Program-made: the position numbers and the translations under genes
DNA from: Rhodobacteraceae bacterium F11138
GTDB taxonomy: Bacteria > Pseudomonadota > Alphaproteobacteria > Rhodobacterales > Rhodobacteraceae
Direction of reading: 5' to 3'
NCBI GenBank assembly: GCA_016521575.1
Contig: JAEKDP010000007.1
Span: forward strand, 1 to 64,000
Length of the DNA stretch: 64,000 nt
The notes under the pieces: generated by a model
What the model was told of the DNA's origin: nothing
What the model saw: the letters and a program-made list of their open reading frames with translations, nothing else
Databases searched by the model: none
Part shown: positions 16,852 through 25,900 of the stretch, in pieces
Position numbering within the stretch: the first letter of the stretch is position 1
How the letters are laid out: every line of letters starts with the position of its first letter

Positions 16852-18306
16852 TCAGCCGGTGACGGTGCTTTTCGGTTTGGCAGCGGCGGCCATTTGCGCC
16901 CAGAGCGCATCGCACATCCGGCCGACCCGGTGTTCGATCGCCACACAGGCATTCACGATCAGATCCTCGCGCCAGCGGCGCCCGACGATCTGCACATTGA
17001 TCGGTTGAGCGCCTCGGGGCAGCTGTGCCAGCCGCGTCGGCAAACACCCCGCCGGCAATCCCATGAAGTTCATTGCATAGGAATAGAGCGCCGAGCCCAG
17101 GACCTCTTGCACGCCGTCTGCACCTTCGGTGTCGCGATCCGGTGCAAAAAACGGCTGGGGCATGAACGGCGTCACCACCAGGGGATAGGTTTCCAGAAGC
17201 AGGGACCAGGTGCGCGCGTAGTGGCTGCGGCGCGCCATGGCCTGCAGCAGCTCTTCGCCCTCAAAGGGTGGGAATTCCTGAAAATAGGTGTCGAAGATCT
17301 TCTGGATCGTTTCGGATCCGTCGCGGCGGATGTCCGGCGCCATCAGGGCGCGGACTTCGCCCATCAGTGCGCGGTACCCGTCCATGCCGGCTTCGCGCAG
17401 CAATGGCGGTTCGATGTCTTCGACGACATATCCGGCATCGTCCAAAGCGTCGCGGGCCGCATCCAGCGCCTGCGACACCTCGGGATGCAGATCGTAGCCG
17501 AACGTCTGTTTGGTGAACCCGACCTTGATCTGTCCGTCCAGAAGCGCACCGCGATAGGGAAGCGGCACATGGAACGGATCGCGCGGATCGGCTGCGACGG
17601 CAGCGGGCATCGACAGGTGCAGATCCGCCGCCGAGCGGGCAATCAGGCCCTGGACCGACATCATCTGTGCCAACATGCCGCGTTCGGCCTTTTGGCTGGG
17701 ATTCCAGGCGGGCACGCGCCCCAGGCCCGGCTTGACGGTCACCGCCCCGTTGGCTGCGGCGGGAAAACGCAACGAACCACCGATGTCGTTGCCATGGGCC
17801 AGCGCCCCGATTCCCGCCATCACCGCCGCACCGGCCCCGCCCGAGGATCCGCCCGGCGAAATATGCTTGCCCCAGGGATTGTAGGTGCGCCCGAACAGCG
17901 GATTGTCGGTGTCGGCGCGAAACGAATATTCGGGCGTGTTGGTGCGCCCGATCACGATGGCCCCGGCCTTTTTCAGATTCGCGACGATCGGTGCATCTTC
18001 GGGAGCCATCAGATCCTTCAACGCGGGCACCCCATTGGATGTCGCATGGCCTTTCTGATCGACATTGATCTTGATGGTGACAGGCACCCCATGCAGCGGC
18101 CCGGTGGGGGCGATCAGCGTATCCTGGGCTGCGGCTTCGCGCAGGGCAGAGTCGCCCAGATCCTCGACCACGGCGTTCAGTTCGGGGTTGATCGCATGCA
18201 TGTGGTCCAGAACCGCCTGGGTGGCCTGAACCGCCGTCAGTTCCCGACGGCGAATGCGTGTGTTGATTTCAGCGGCAGTAAGTTGCCAAAGAGGTTGCTC
18301 GGTCAT
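16852..18306 (-). CDS. Amidase (amidase signature family)
   Basis: A 484-residue amidase of the Ser-Ser-Lys signature family. Lys79 lies in GVPVTIK, the cis-Ser is Ser154 in PGGSSGGAGAAV, and the nucleophile Ser178 is in NDIGGSLRFPA; the spacing matches fatty-acid amide hydrolase and its bacterial relatives. Without GatB or GatC nearby it is unlikely to be GatA. Substrate unknown; family members hydrolyse aliphatic or aryl amides. ATG at 18306 is preceded by GGGAG on the minus strand. Divergent from the EEP-family gene. Confidence 0.92.
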   Translation of the reverse strand: MTEQPLWQLTAAEINTRIRRRELTAVQATQAVLDHMHAINPELNAVVEDLGDSALREAAAQDTLIAPTGPLHGVPVTIKINVDQKGHATSNGVPALKDLMAPEDAPIVANLKKAGAIVIGRTNTPEYSFRADTDNPLFGRTYNPWGKHISPGGSSGGAGAAVMAGIGALAHGNDIGGSLRFPAAANGAVTVKPGLGRVPAWNPSQKAERGMLAQMMSVQGLIARSAADLHLSMPAAVAADPRDPFHVPLPYRGALLDGQIKVGFTKQTFGYDLHPEVSQALDAARDALDDAGYVVEDIEPPLLREAGMDGYRALMGEVRALMAPDIRRDGSETIQKIFDTYFQEFPPFEGEELLQAMARRSHYARTWSLLLETYPLVVTPFMPQPFFAPDRDTEGADGVQEVLGSALYSYAMNFMGLPAGCLPTRLAQLPRGAQPINVQIVGRRWREDLIVNACVAIEHRVGRMCDALWAQMAAAAKPKSTVTG

Positions 18307-18463
18307 TTTTGCTCTCCCTGCTCAATGCGAATCCTTAAACCGCGTCCGCCGGGACGCAAGGGCAACCCGCTACTATCCTGCCGTGTAAAATTGTCGAGCC
18401 CCCGGAACTGCGCTAGTGTTGCCACAGTATTGTTCAATTTCTTTCATGCAAGGTGCGCCTGAT

Positions 18464-19492
18464 ATGGCTTTCTACAAGGTGATCAAGGACTACCCGCCGG
18501 GAAATGCAGCCCCGGGGCAACGCGGCTGGATTGCCGACGGATTGTTGCGGCTGCGGGCCGATCTGGCGGATAAGATCGGCGATCAGCGCCGGGCCAATTC
18601 GCTGATCGTGGGATCATGGAATATCCGCGCTTTTGATGGCGGGCGCAGACGGCTGGACGAAAGCTATCACTATATCGCCGAGATCATCGACCATTTCGAT
18701 ATCTGCGCGGTGCAAGAGATCAAACCGGATCTGGCGCCGCTGAAGCGATTGATGCGGCTGTTGGGGGACAATTGGGATTATTTCGTGACGGACGTGACGG
18801 CAGGGGCGGCGGGCAACAATGAACGCATGGCCTTTCTTTACAACCGCAACCGGGTGTTTTTCCGCAACCTGATCGGCGAGGTGGTCCTGCCGCCCGAGGT
18901 TCTGATCAAGGGCGAGCAGATCGCCCGGTCGCCGTTCTTCGCCAGTTTCCAATCCGGCTGGTTCCGCTTTACCTTATGCACGGCCCATATCCGGTTCGGC
19001 GACGATCACGGTTTGCGCGCACGGGAAATATCCGTGCTGGCCAAGACGCTGATGCAGCGGGCCAAGTCCGAAGACGAGGTTTATATCCTGCTGGGCGACA
19101 TGAACATCGAGACCAGCGAAGATGCGATGATGGCGGCGCTCAAGGGGGCGGGGTTTGACGTTCCGGATTTCGGGGCAACCAATCTGGGCGGCGATCGGTT
19201 GTTCGATCAGATCGCGTTTTCCGGCGAAGGGCAGCGGACGCGCCTGTTGCGGCAGGGCAAGTTCGATTGGCGCGGATCGGTGTTTCGTCCGTCCGACATG
19301 GCCGCATATGAACAGATCGCGATGGACATTCGCGACAGGCCGGATACCGGAAAACCCTATGCCAACTGGGCCAGAACCTATCCGGGTTGGTGCACGCATG
19401 AAATGTCCGACCATCTGCCGATCTGGATCGAGATCGAGGTCGATTATTCCGACGACTATCTGGCCGGGATTGCGGGCAGCGCCGGTGCCTGA
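18464..19492 (+). CDS. Endonuclease/exonuclease/phosphatase-family protein
   Basis: A 342-residue metal-dependent phosphoesterase of the DNase I-like fold. Motifs in order: SWNIRAFDGG, the metal-binding Glu in AVQEIK, LLGDMNIETSED, and the catalytic His in MSDHLPIWIEI. No signal peptide is seen, so it is probably cytoplasmic. Its substrate (DNA, phospholipid or other phosphodiester) cannot be told. Start ATG at 18464 (MAFYKVIKDYPPG) has AAGGTG upstream; an in-frame ATG at 18446 is an alternative. Confidence 0.85.
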   Translation: MAFYKVIKDYPPGNAAPGQRGWIADGLLRLRADLADKIGDQRRANSLIVGSWNIRAFDGGRRRLDESYHYIAEIIDHFDICAVQEIKPDLAPLKRLMRLLGDNWDYFVTDVTAGAAGNNERMAFLYNRNRVFFRNLIGEVVLPPEVLIKGEQIARSPFFASFQSGWFRFTLCTAHIRFGDDHGLRAREISVLAKTLMQRAKSEDEVYILLGDMNIETSEDAMMAALKGAGFDVPDFGATNLGGDRLFDQIAFSGEGQRTRLLRQGKFDWRGSVFRPSDMAAYEQIAMDIRDRPDTGKPYANWARTYPGWCTHEMSDHLPIWIEIEVDYSDDYLAGIAGSAGA

Positions 19493-19506
19493 ACCGGCTG
19501 CGCCTT

Positions 19507-21396
19507 CTATTTGGCGTAGCCGATTCCCTGCAGTGCGGTGCGGATTTCACTCAGGATGTCCGGATCGTCGATCGTTGCGGGCATCTTGAAATCTTCGCCA
19601 TCGGCAATCTTGACCATGGTTGCGCGCAGGATCTTGCCGGATCGGGTTTTGGGCAGGCGATCCACCACAACTGCCTGTTTGAACGCGGCCACGGGCCCGA
19701 TCTTGTCCCGCACCATCTGGACGACTTCCGCGATCACCTCGCTGGCGTCCCGGCCCACGCCTGAATTCAGACACAGGAACCCGACAGGCGCTTGCCCTTT
19801 CAGCTGATCGGTCACACCGATCACCGCGCATTCGCCCACATCCGGGTGGGCGGCCAGGACTTCCTCCATGGCGCCAGTGGACAGACGATGCCCGGCCACG
19901 TTGATCACGTCGTCGGTGCGCGCCATGATCCAGAGATAGCCATCTTCATCCTTCATGCCCGCATCGCCGGTTTCATAATAGCCCGGAAAATGTTCCAGAT
20001 AGGATTTGCGGAACCGGTCCTCGGCATTCCAGAGGTTTGGCAGGGTGCCGGGCGGCAAGGGCAGTTTGATCGCGATGGCACCCAGTTCACCGGGGGCAAC
20101 TTCCTGCCCCGCTTCATCAAGGATCTGGACATCATACCCGGGCATCGCGACCGTGGGCGAGCCGGGTTTGACCGGCAGAGGTTCGATCCCGACCGGGTTG
20201 CCGACAATGGTATAGCCGGTTTCGGTCTGCCACCAATGGTCATAGACCGGTTTGCCGGTCATCTCGCGGGTCCACTCGATGGTGTCGGGGTCGGCGCGTT
20301 CGCCCGCCAGGTAGATCGCGTTCAGCCCGCTCAGATCGTATTTGCGGACAAATTCCCCTTTGGGATCTTCGCGTTTGACCGCGCGGAATGCGGTGGGGGC
20401 GGTGAAGAACGACTTGACCTTGTGTTCCGATATGACCCGCCAGAAAGTGCCGGCGTCGGGGGTGCCTACGGGTTTGCCTTCGAATACGATGGTGGTGTTT
20501 CCGTGGATCAGCGGCGCATAGCAGATATAGCTGTGCCCGACGACCCAACCCACGTCCGAGGCGGCCCAGAACACATCGCCGGGGTCCACATTATAGATGT
20601 TCTTCATGGTCCAGCTCAGCGCGACCAGATGCCCGCCGGTGTGCCGGATCACGCCTTTGGGTGCCCCCGTGGTGCCCGATGTATACAGGATATAGGCCGG
20701 ATGATCTCCCTCGACCGGCACGCAGTCGGCGGGCTGGACGCCATATTGGAAGCCGTGCCAATTGAAATCGCGCCCTTCGGTCAGATGGGCCACTTCCTGT
20801 TCGCGTTGGAAAATCACGCAGAACTCAGGCTTGTGGCTGGCCATGTCGATGGCCCCGTCCAGCAGGGGTTTGTAATGCACGACACGCCCTGGCTCCAGCC
20901 CGCAGGAGGCGGCGATGATGGCCTTGGGCTTGCAGTCGTCGATGCGCACGGCCAGTTCGTTGGCGGCAAATCCGCCAAAAACCACGGAATGGATCGCGCC
21001 CAGGCGGGCACAGGCCAGCATCGCCTCAAGCGCCTCGGGGATCATGGGCATGTAGATGATGACCCGATCACCCTTTTCGACGCCCTTGGCGCGCAAGGCT
21101 CCGGCCAGCGAGGCGACACGGTTGCGCAGCTCGATATAGGAAATTTCGCGCTTGGATTGCGTGATCGGGCTGTCGTGGATAATGGCTGTTTGTTCGCCGC
21201 GCCCGGCCTCGACATGCCGGTCGACGGCATTCCAGCAGGTGTTCACCAGACCGTCCTGAAACCAGGTGTAAAGCGGTGCATTGTCGGCGTTCAGAGCGCG
21301 GCTTGGCGGTTTGACCCAATCGATGTTTCTGGCGGCTTCCATCCAGAATCCCTCCGGATCGGATTTCCAGCTTTCATAGACATCTGCATAGCTCAT
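19507..21396 (-). CDS. prpE: Propionyl-CoA synthetase
   Basis: A 629-residue AMP-forming acyl-CoA synthetase activating propionate to propionyl-CoA. The adenylation P-loop is YILYTSGTTGAPKG, the aromatic motif is DHWWQTETGY, and the C-terminal Lys that is the site of acylation is in PKTRSGKILR. The N-terminal ACAS domain (YADVYESWKSDPEGFWMEAA) and DIDW-type context fit PrpE rather than Acs. Start ATG at 21396 with GGAGGAG eight bases upstream; the ATG two codons earlier is too near the ribosome binding site. TTTGCAAA boxes upstream suggest control by a ScfR-type regulator. Confidence 0.95.
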   Translation of the reverse strand: MSYADVYESWKSDPEGFWMEAARNIDWVKPPSRALNADNAPLYTWFQDGLVNTCWNAVDRHVEAGRGEQTAIIHDSPITQSKREISYIELRNRVASLAGALRAKGVEKGDRVIIYMPMIPEALEAMLACARLGAIHSVVFGGFAANELAVRIDDCKPKAIIAASCGLEPGRVVHYKPLLDGAIDMASHKPEFCVIFQREQEVAHLTEGRDFNWHGFQYGVQPADCVPVEGDHPAYILYTSGTTGAPKGVIRHTGGHLVALSWTMKNIYNVDPGDVFWAASDVGWVVGHSYICYAPLIHGNTTIVFEGKPVGTPDAGTFWRVISEHKVKSFFTAPTAFRAVKREDPKGEFVRKYDLSGLNAIYLAGERADPDTIEWTREMTGKPVYDHWWQTETGYTIVGNPVGIEPLPVKPGSPTVAMPGYDVQILDEAGQEVAPGELGAIAIKLPLPPGTLPNLWNAEDRFRKSYLEHFPGYYETGDAGMKDEDGYLWIMARTDDVINVAGHRLSTGAMEEVLAAHPDVGECAVIGVTDQLKGQAPVGFLCLNSGVGRDASEVIAEVVQMVRDKIGPVAAFKQAVVVDRLPKTRSGKILRATMVKIADGEDFKMPATIDDPDILSEIRTALQGIGYAK

Positions 21397-21483
21397 TGGC
21401 ATCTCTCCTCCGGGTCGCACTCAGATGTAAAAGAGCGGCGTGGCTGTGGGCAAGGCAGTTACCGGTATCAGCGGCAGAACGAC

Positions 21484-21531
21484 GCAAAAAATTTGCAGAA
21501 ATGACTGTAGTGGCCTGCAAATTTTTGCAAA
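21484..21531. promoter_or_regulatory. Putative ScfR (PccR/RamB-type) boxes upstream of prpE
   Basis: Two related elements about 90-135 bases upstream of the prpE start: GCAAAAAATTTGC (21484-21496) and CTGCAAATTTTTGCAAA (21515-21531), the latter ending in an exact TTTGCAAA (21524-21531). Short-chain fatty acyl-CoA regulators (PccR, RamB) are known to bind TTTGCAAA-type boxes, and propionate genes are known targets. Binding here is inferred. Confidence 0.5.
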
Positions 21532-21564
21532 ACTGCCGATGATATGCGGCCGATACGCAAGATC

Positions 21565-21590
21565 GGGCCGGGTTTGCAAATTCCCGGCCC
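21565..21590 (-). terminator. Hairpin after maeB with a TTTGCAAA loop
   Basis: Perfect eight-base stem GGGCCGGG / CCCGGCCC (21565-21572 and 21583-21590) enclosing a ten-base loop that contains TTTGCAAA (21573-21580). It lies 18 bases past the maeB stop and probably ends that transcript. The loop repeats the box seen upstream of prpE. Confidence 0.6.
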
Positions 21591-21607
21591 GGTCTTTCTT
21601 GTCTGGC

Positions 21608-23881
21608 TCAGCCGTAGTGCGCCACTGGCGTTCCGGCGATGGCCGCCATGTTCAGCAGCCCCCGCGCGGTGATCGCCGGAGACACGATATGGGCATTGTT
21701 TCCCATGCCCATCAGGATCGGGCCCACTTCCAGACCACCGGCTTTCATCTTGAGAATATTGCGCACGCCGCTGGCCGCGTCCGCATGGGCGAAGACCAGG
21801 GTGTTGGCCGCACCGTCCATGCGGGAATTGGGGAAGATGCGCGTCCGCAGTTCGGCGTCCAGGGCCGTGTCGATGTTCATTTCGCCTTCGTAGCAGAAAT
21901 CGCGCGGCTCGCTGTCCAGTATCTCAATGGCCGCACGCAGACGTTTGCCTGAACCTTCGGACTGGTTGCCAAACTGCGACTGCGAACACAGCGCGATCTT
22001 GGGTTCGATGCCAAAGCGGCGGACGTGGCGGGCGGCCCCGATCGCGATCTCGGCCAGTTCTTCCGGGCCGGGATGCAGGTGCACATGGGTGTCAGCGATG
22101 AACAGCGGCCCGTCTTCCAGGATCATCAGCGACAGGGCACCATGTGGTCTGAGCTGCGCATTGCCCAGGATCTGACTGACATATTTCAGATGCCAGCGGT
22201 ATTCCCCGAACGTGCCGCAGATCATGCTGTCGGCCTCGCCGCGCTGAACGGCGACCGCGGCAATGGCGGTGGTGTTGGTGCGCATGATCGCCTTGGCCAG
22301 GTCCGGCGATACGCCCTTGCGCTGCATCACCGCGTGATAGCTGTTCCAATAGTCATAGTATCGCGGGTCGTTTTCCGGATTGACCAGTTGAAAATCGCGC
22401 AGTGGGCGGATATCCAGCCCCATGCGTTCACATCGTTGTTCGATCACCTCGGGGCGGCCGATGATGATCGGGGTTTCGGTCGTTTCTTCCAGAATGGCCT
22501 GGGCCGCGCGCAACACCCGCTCATCTTCGCCTTCGGCAAAAATGATCCGGCGGCTGGCGGCACGGGCGGCGTCGAACACAGGGCGCATCAGCAAGGCGGA
22601 TTTGAAGACGCTCTGCTTCAGCTTTTCCTTGTAGGCGTCAAGGTCGGCAATGGGGCGCGTGGCCACGCCGCTGTCCATCGCGGCCCGTGCGACCGCCGCC
22701 GAAACCACCGCGACCAGACGCGGATCAAACGGTTTCGGAATAAGATAGTCGGCACCAAATGTCATTTCTTCACCGCGATAGGCGGCCGCGGCCTCGGCGC
22801 TGGTGGTGGCGCGGGCCAGCTCGGCAATACCCTCGATGCAGGCCAGTTGCATGGCGTCGTTGATTTCGGTTGCGCCCACGTCGAGCGCCCCGCGAAAGAT
22901 GAAGGGAAAGCACAGCACGTTGTTGACCTGGTTCGGAAAATCGCTGCGCCCGGTGGCGATGATCGCATCCGGGGCCACGGCGCGGGCTTCATCCGGCATG
23001 ATTTCCGGATTGGGATTGGCCAGGGCAAAGATGATCGGGCGGGGGGCCATTTTCTGCACCATTTCGGGTTTCAGCACATTGGCGCCGCTCAGCCCCAGGA
23101 AAAGATCGGCCCCGTCGATGACCTGATCCAGCGTGCGCAGGTCGGAATCCTGGGCAAACACGTCCTTTTGCGGGTTCATGTCCTCTGACCGGCCCTTGTA
23201 GACCAGACCGTGAATGTCGCAGAGCCAGATATTTTCCCGCCGAACGCCCATTTTGACCAGCATGTTCAGACAGGCGATTCCCGCCGCGCCGCCGCCGGTG
23301 CTGACGATCTTGAGATCCTCGAATTTCTTGTTGGCAACAAGCGTGGCGTTCTTGGCCGCCGCGCCGACAACGATGGCGGTGCCGTGCTGGTCGTCATGGA
23401 ACACCGGGATATTCATGCGCTCGCGGCAGATCTTTTCGACAATGAAACAATCCGGGGCCTTGATGTCTTCCAGGTTGATCGCGCCAAAGGTCGGTCCCAG
23501 CGCGCAGACGATCTCGGCCAGTTTCTCGGGATCGGATTCGTCCAGTTCGATGTCAAAGCAATCGATGTTGGCGAACTTTTTGAACAGGACCGCCTTGCCC
23601 TCCATCACCGGTTTGCTGGCCTGCGCGCCGATGTTGCCCAGGCCCAGCACGGCGGTGCCGTTGCTGACCACGCCAACCAGGTTTGCGGTGGTCGTATAGC
23701 GTGCGGCCTTTGCGGGATCGGCCTTGATTTCAAGACAGGCCTCGGCAACGCCGGGCGAATAGGCGCGGGCCAGATCGCGACCGTTGGCCATGGGCTTGGT
23801 GGCGCGAATCTCCAGTTTCCCGGGTTTTGGATGCTCATGATAAAACAGCGCCGCCTGGCGCAGGCCTTGGTTGTCGGACAT
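21608..23881 (-). CDS. maeB: NADP-dependent malic enzyme with C-terminal phosphotransacetylase-like domain
   Basis: A 757-residue two-domain enzyme that decarboxylates malate to pyruvate with NADP reduction. Residues 1 to about 430 are the malic enzyme (YSPGVAEACLEI, VFHDDQHGTAIV with the metal ligands, and the nucleotide fold VSTGGGAAGIACLN). Residues about 430-757 resemble phosphotransacetylase (IIFAEGEDERVLRAAQ) and are known in the family to mediate allosteric control by acetyl-CoA rather than catalysis. The start MSDNQGLRQAALFYHEHPKPGK is typical. A palindrome upstream (23908-23921) may be an operator. Confidence 0.96.
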   Translation of the reverse strand: MSDNQGLRQAALFYHEHPKPGKLEIRATKPMANGRDLARAYSPGVAEACLEIKADPAKAARYTTTANLVGVVSNGTAVLGLGNIGAQASKPVMEGKAVLFKKFANIDCFDIELDESDPEKLAEIVCALGPTFGAINLEDIKAPDCFIVEKICRERMNIPVFHDDQHGTAIVVGAAAKNATLVANKKFEDLKIVSTGGGAAGIACLNMLVKMGVRRENIWLCDIHGLVYKGRSEDMNPQKDVFAQDSDLRTLDQVIDGADLFLGLSGANVLKPEMVQKMAPRPIIFALANPNPEIMPDEARAVAPDAIIATGRSDFPNQVNNVLCFPFIFRGALDVGATEINDAMQLACIEGIAELARATTSAEAAAAYRGEEMTFGADYLIPKPFDPRLVAVVSAAVARAAMDSGVATRPIADLDAYKEKLKQSVFKSALLMRPVFDAARAASRRIIFAEGEDERVLRAAQAILEETTETPIIIGRPEVIEQRCERMGLDIRPLRDFQLVNPENDPRYYDYWNSYHAVMQRKGVSPDLAKAIMRTNTTAIAAVAVQRGEADSMICGTFGEYRWHLKYVSQILGNAQLRPHGALSLMILEDGPLFIADTHVHLHPGPEELAEIAIGAARHVRRFGIEPKIALCSQSQFGNQSEGSGKRLRAAIEILDSEPRDFCYEGEMNIDTALDAELRTRIFPNSRMDGAANTLVFAHADAASGVRNILKMKAGGLEVGPILMGMGNNAHIVSPAITARGLLNMAAIAGTPVAHYG

Positions 23882-23907
23882 ACCCGGACTTCCCCCTGAA
23901 AAATATG

Positions 23908-23921
23908 GTTTAGCACTAAAC
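23908..23921. promoter_or_regulatory. Palindrome in the maeB upstream region
   Basis: Perfect inverted repeat GTTTAG-CA-CTAAAC, 27-40 bases upstream of the maeB start codon. Position and symmetry suggest an operator; the regulator is unknown. Confidence 0.4.
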
Positions 23922-24197
23922 TACCCTTGGGCGGCGGGGCAACACGGAAATTCGCGAAAGGTGTTTCGCCCCTTTGCTTGCAAATTGTCGTGCCGACCGC
24001 CACTGTTTCGTCATACCACAAGAGGCATCGATGTCAGCCATTCTCGTCGAAATCTGTCGTCCGGCACCGGAGTCGGGCAGAGACATCCGGTTTCCGACGC
24101 GCCGGTCGCCCGGGACCCGGTACAGGGTGTGCTGTGCGCCCGGCCATGCCGCCCATGCCCTGTTGTCCACAGATTTCGCCACAGAACCGGAGACAGA
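23922..24197. other. Intergenic region between maeB and cdd
   Basis: About 276 bases between divergent genes. It should hold the promoters of maeB and of the cdd-deoA-deoB-upp operon, but I cannot pick convincing -35/-10 elements. A short open frame at 24031 has no recognisable similarity. Confidence 0.4.
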
Positions 24198-24590
24198 ATG
24201 AACCTGAAAGAAGCCGCGATCACCGTGCGGGAAAATGCTTATGTGCCTTATTCCAACTTCAAGGTCGGTGCCGCGCTGCGGACGGCCGGGGGCACGATTC
24301 ATGTGGGCTGCAACGTGGAAAACGTCGCCTATCCCGAAGGCACCTGTGCCGAAGCGGGGGCGATTGCGGCCATGGTGGCGGCAGGCGAACGGGAACTGGC
24401 CGCGATTTATGTCATCGCCGACAGCCCCACGCCGGTCTCGCCATGCGGCGGGTGCCGCCAGAAACTGGCCGAGTTCGGCAAGGGCGACACCAGGGTCACG
24501 ATGGCCACAACGGCCGGGGCGGAAGAGACGATGACGCTGGCCGAATTGTTGCCCGGGGCCTTTAACGCCGATCACATGGCAGGCCGCTAG
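24198..24590 (+). CDS. cdd: Cytidine deaminase
   Basis: A 130-residue tetrameric-type cytidine deaminase converting cytidine and deoxycytidine to the uridine forms. Zinc ligands are Cys50 in TCAEAGAI (with catalytic Glu52) and Cys83/Cys86 in PCGGCRQKL; N-terminal AYVPYSNFKVGAAL is the family signature. Start ATG at 24198 follows CGGAGACAGA; the open frame upstream is not part of the family. It is the first gene of a nucleoside salvage operon with deoA five bases downstream. Confidence 0.96.
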   Translation: MNLKEAAITVRENAYVPYSNFKVGAALRTAGGTIHVGCNVENVAYPEGTCAEAGAIAAMVAAGERELAAIYVIADSPTPVSPCGGCRQKLAEFGKGDTRVTMATTAGAEETMTLAELLPGAFNADHMAGR

Positions 24591-24595
24591 AGCCC

Positions 24596-25900
24596 GTGGA
24601 CGCCCGCGCGATCATAGCCCGGCTGCGCCGCCGCGAGGTTCCCGATGCAGAGCAGTTGCGCTGGTTTGCCCGGGGGCTGGCGGACGGAACGGTCAGTGAT
24701 GCGCAGGCCGGTGCATTTGCGATGGCGGTGTGCATGGGGGGGCTGGGTGCCGAAGGCCGCGCGGGGCTGACTCTGGCCATGCGTGACAGCGGCGACGTGT
24801 TGCGCTGGGATCTGCCGGGACCGGTGATCGACAAGCATTCCACCGGCGGCGTCGGCGATTGCGTGTCGCTGGTGCTGGCCCCGGCCCTGGCGGAATGCGG
24901 TGCCTGTGTGCCGATGATCTCGGGGCGGGGGTTGGGCCATACCGGGGGCACGCTGGACAAGCTGGAATCGATACCGGGGCTGAGCACCGAGGTCAGCCGG
25001 GACAAGCTGGCTGGCATGGTCGCGGATATCGGCTGTGCCATCGTGGGGGCGACCGCGCGGATCGCGCCGGCCGACAGACGTTTGTATGCAATCCGCGATG
25101 TCACCGCGACGGTGGAAAGCCTGGATCTGATCACCGCGTCGATCCTGTCAAAGAAACTTGCCGTCAGCCCGGCAGCGTTGGTGCTGGATGTGAAACTGGG
25201 CAGCGGCGCGTTCATGAAATCCCTTGATGAGGCACGGGCGCTGGCGCAGGCCCTGTGCGATACCGCCAATATGGCGGGATGCAGAACCAGTGCCGTGATC
25301 AGCGATATGAACCAGCCGCTGGTCCCGGCTTTGGGCAATGCGCTGGAGGTGGCCGAGGTGATGGGAATTCTGTGCGGTGCGCGCGAGGGGCCGCTGTTGC
25401 AGCTGGCCGCCGCCTTGGGCGGGGTGGTTCTGGCCGATGCCGGTCTGACCGGCACCGAGCAGGAGGGGGCCGCGCGCATCCTGTCGGCGGTCCGCGACGG
25501 ACGCGCCGCCGAACGTTTCGGACGGATGATCGCGGCGCTGGGCGGGCCGCCGGGGTTCGTATCGGATTGGGCGCGCTTTCTGCCCGAAGCCACCGTCATC
25601 CACGAGGTGACAGCCAGATCCGATGGCTATGTCACCGCACTGGACGGCGTGGCCCTGGGGCTGTGTGTCGTGGCTCTGGGCGGGGGGCGGCAGGTGGAAA
25701 GCGATGTGGTCGATCCGGCGGTGGGTTTGTCCGGCCTGGTGCGATTGGGGCAAAAGGTGGACCGGGGCCAGCCCTTGGCGGTGATCCACGCCGGTCGCGA
25801 AGAGGCGGCGCAGCGGGCTGAAACGGCCGTGCGCGCGGCAATCGATCTGGGCCCGGATCCGGTCCGGGTGCCGGAGCTCATTCACGAAAGGATCGGCTGA
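24596..25900 (+). CDS. deoA: Thymidine phosphorylase
   Basis: A 434-residue phosphorylase splitting thymidine and deoxyuridine to the base and deoxyribose-1-phosphate. Family signature: DKHSTGGVGD, SGRGLGHTGGTLDKLESIPG, LDVKLGSGAFMK. Start is GTG at 24596, five bases after cdd; its stop overlaps the start of deoB as TGATG. In the operon its sugar-phosphate product feeds deoB and its uracil product feeds upp. Confidence 0.96.
   Translation: MDARAIIARLRRREVPDAEQLRWFARGLADGTVSDAQAGAFAMAVCMGGLGAEGRAGLTLAMRDSGDVLRWDLPGPVIDKHSTGGVGDCVSLVLAPALAECGACVPMISGRGLGHTGGTLDKLESIPGLSTEVSRDKLAGMVADIGCAIVGATARIAPADRRLYAIRDVTATVESLDLITASILSKKLAVSPAALVLDVKLGSGAFMKSLDEARALAQALCDTANMAGCRTSAVISDMNQPLVPALGNALEVAEVMGILCGAREGPLLQLAAALGGVVLADAGLTGTEQEGAARILSAVRDGRAAERFGRMIAALGGPPGFVSDWARFLPEATVIHEVTARSDGYVTALDGVALGLCVVALGGGRQVESDVVDPAVGLSGLVRLGQKVDRGQPLAVIHAGREEAAQRAETAVRAAIDLGPDPVRVPELIHERIG

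Noticed and set aside
16656-16952. Minus-strand frame in the nadK-amidase gap
   Set aside because: Overlaps the amidase 3' end, has no ribosome binding site and no recognisable domain.
19792-21504. A 570-codon plus-strand frame
   Set aside because: Antisense shadow of prpE; no family resemblance.
24163-24171. TTGTCCACA resembling a DnaA box
   Set aside because: Single copy with one mismatch, no cluster of boxes and no origin-type AT-rich region nearby.
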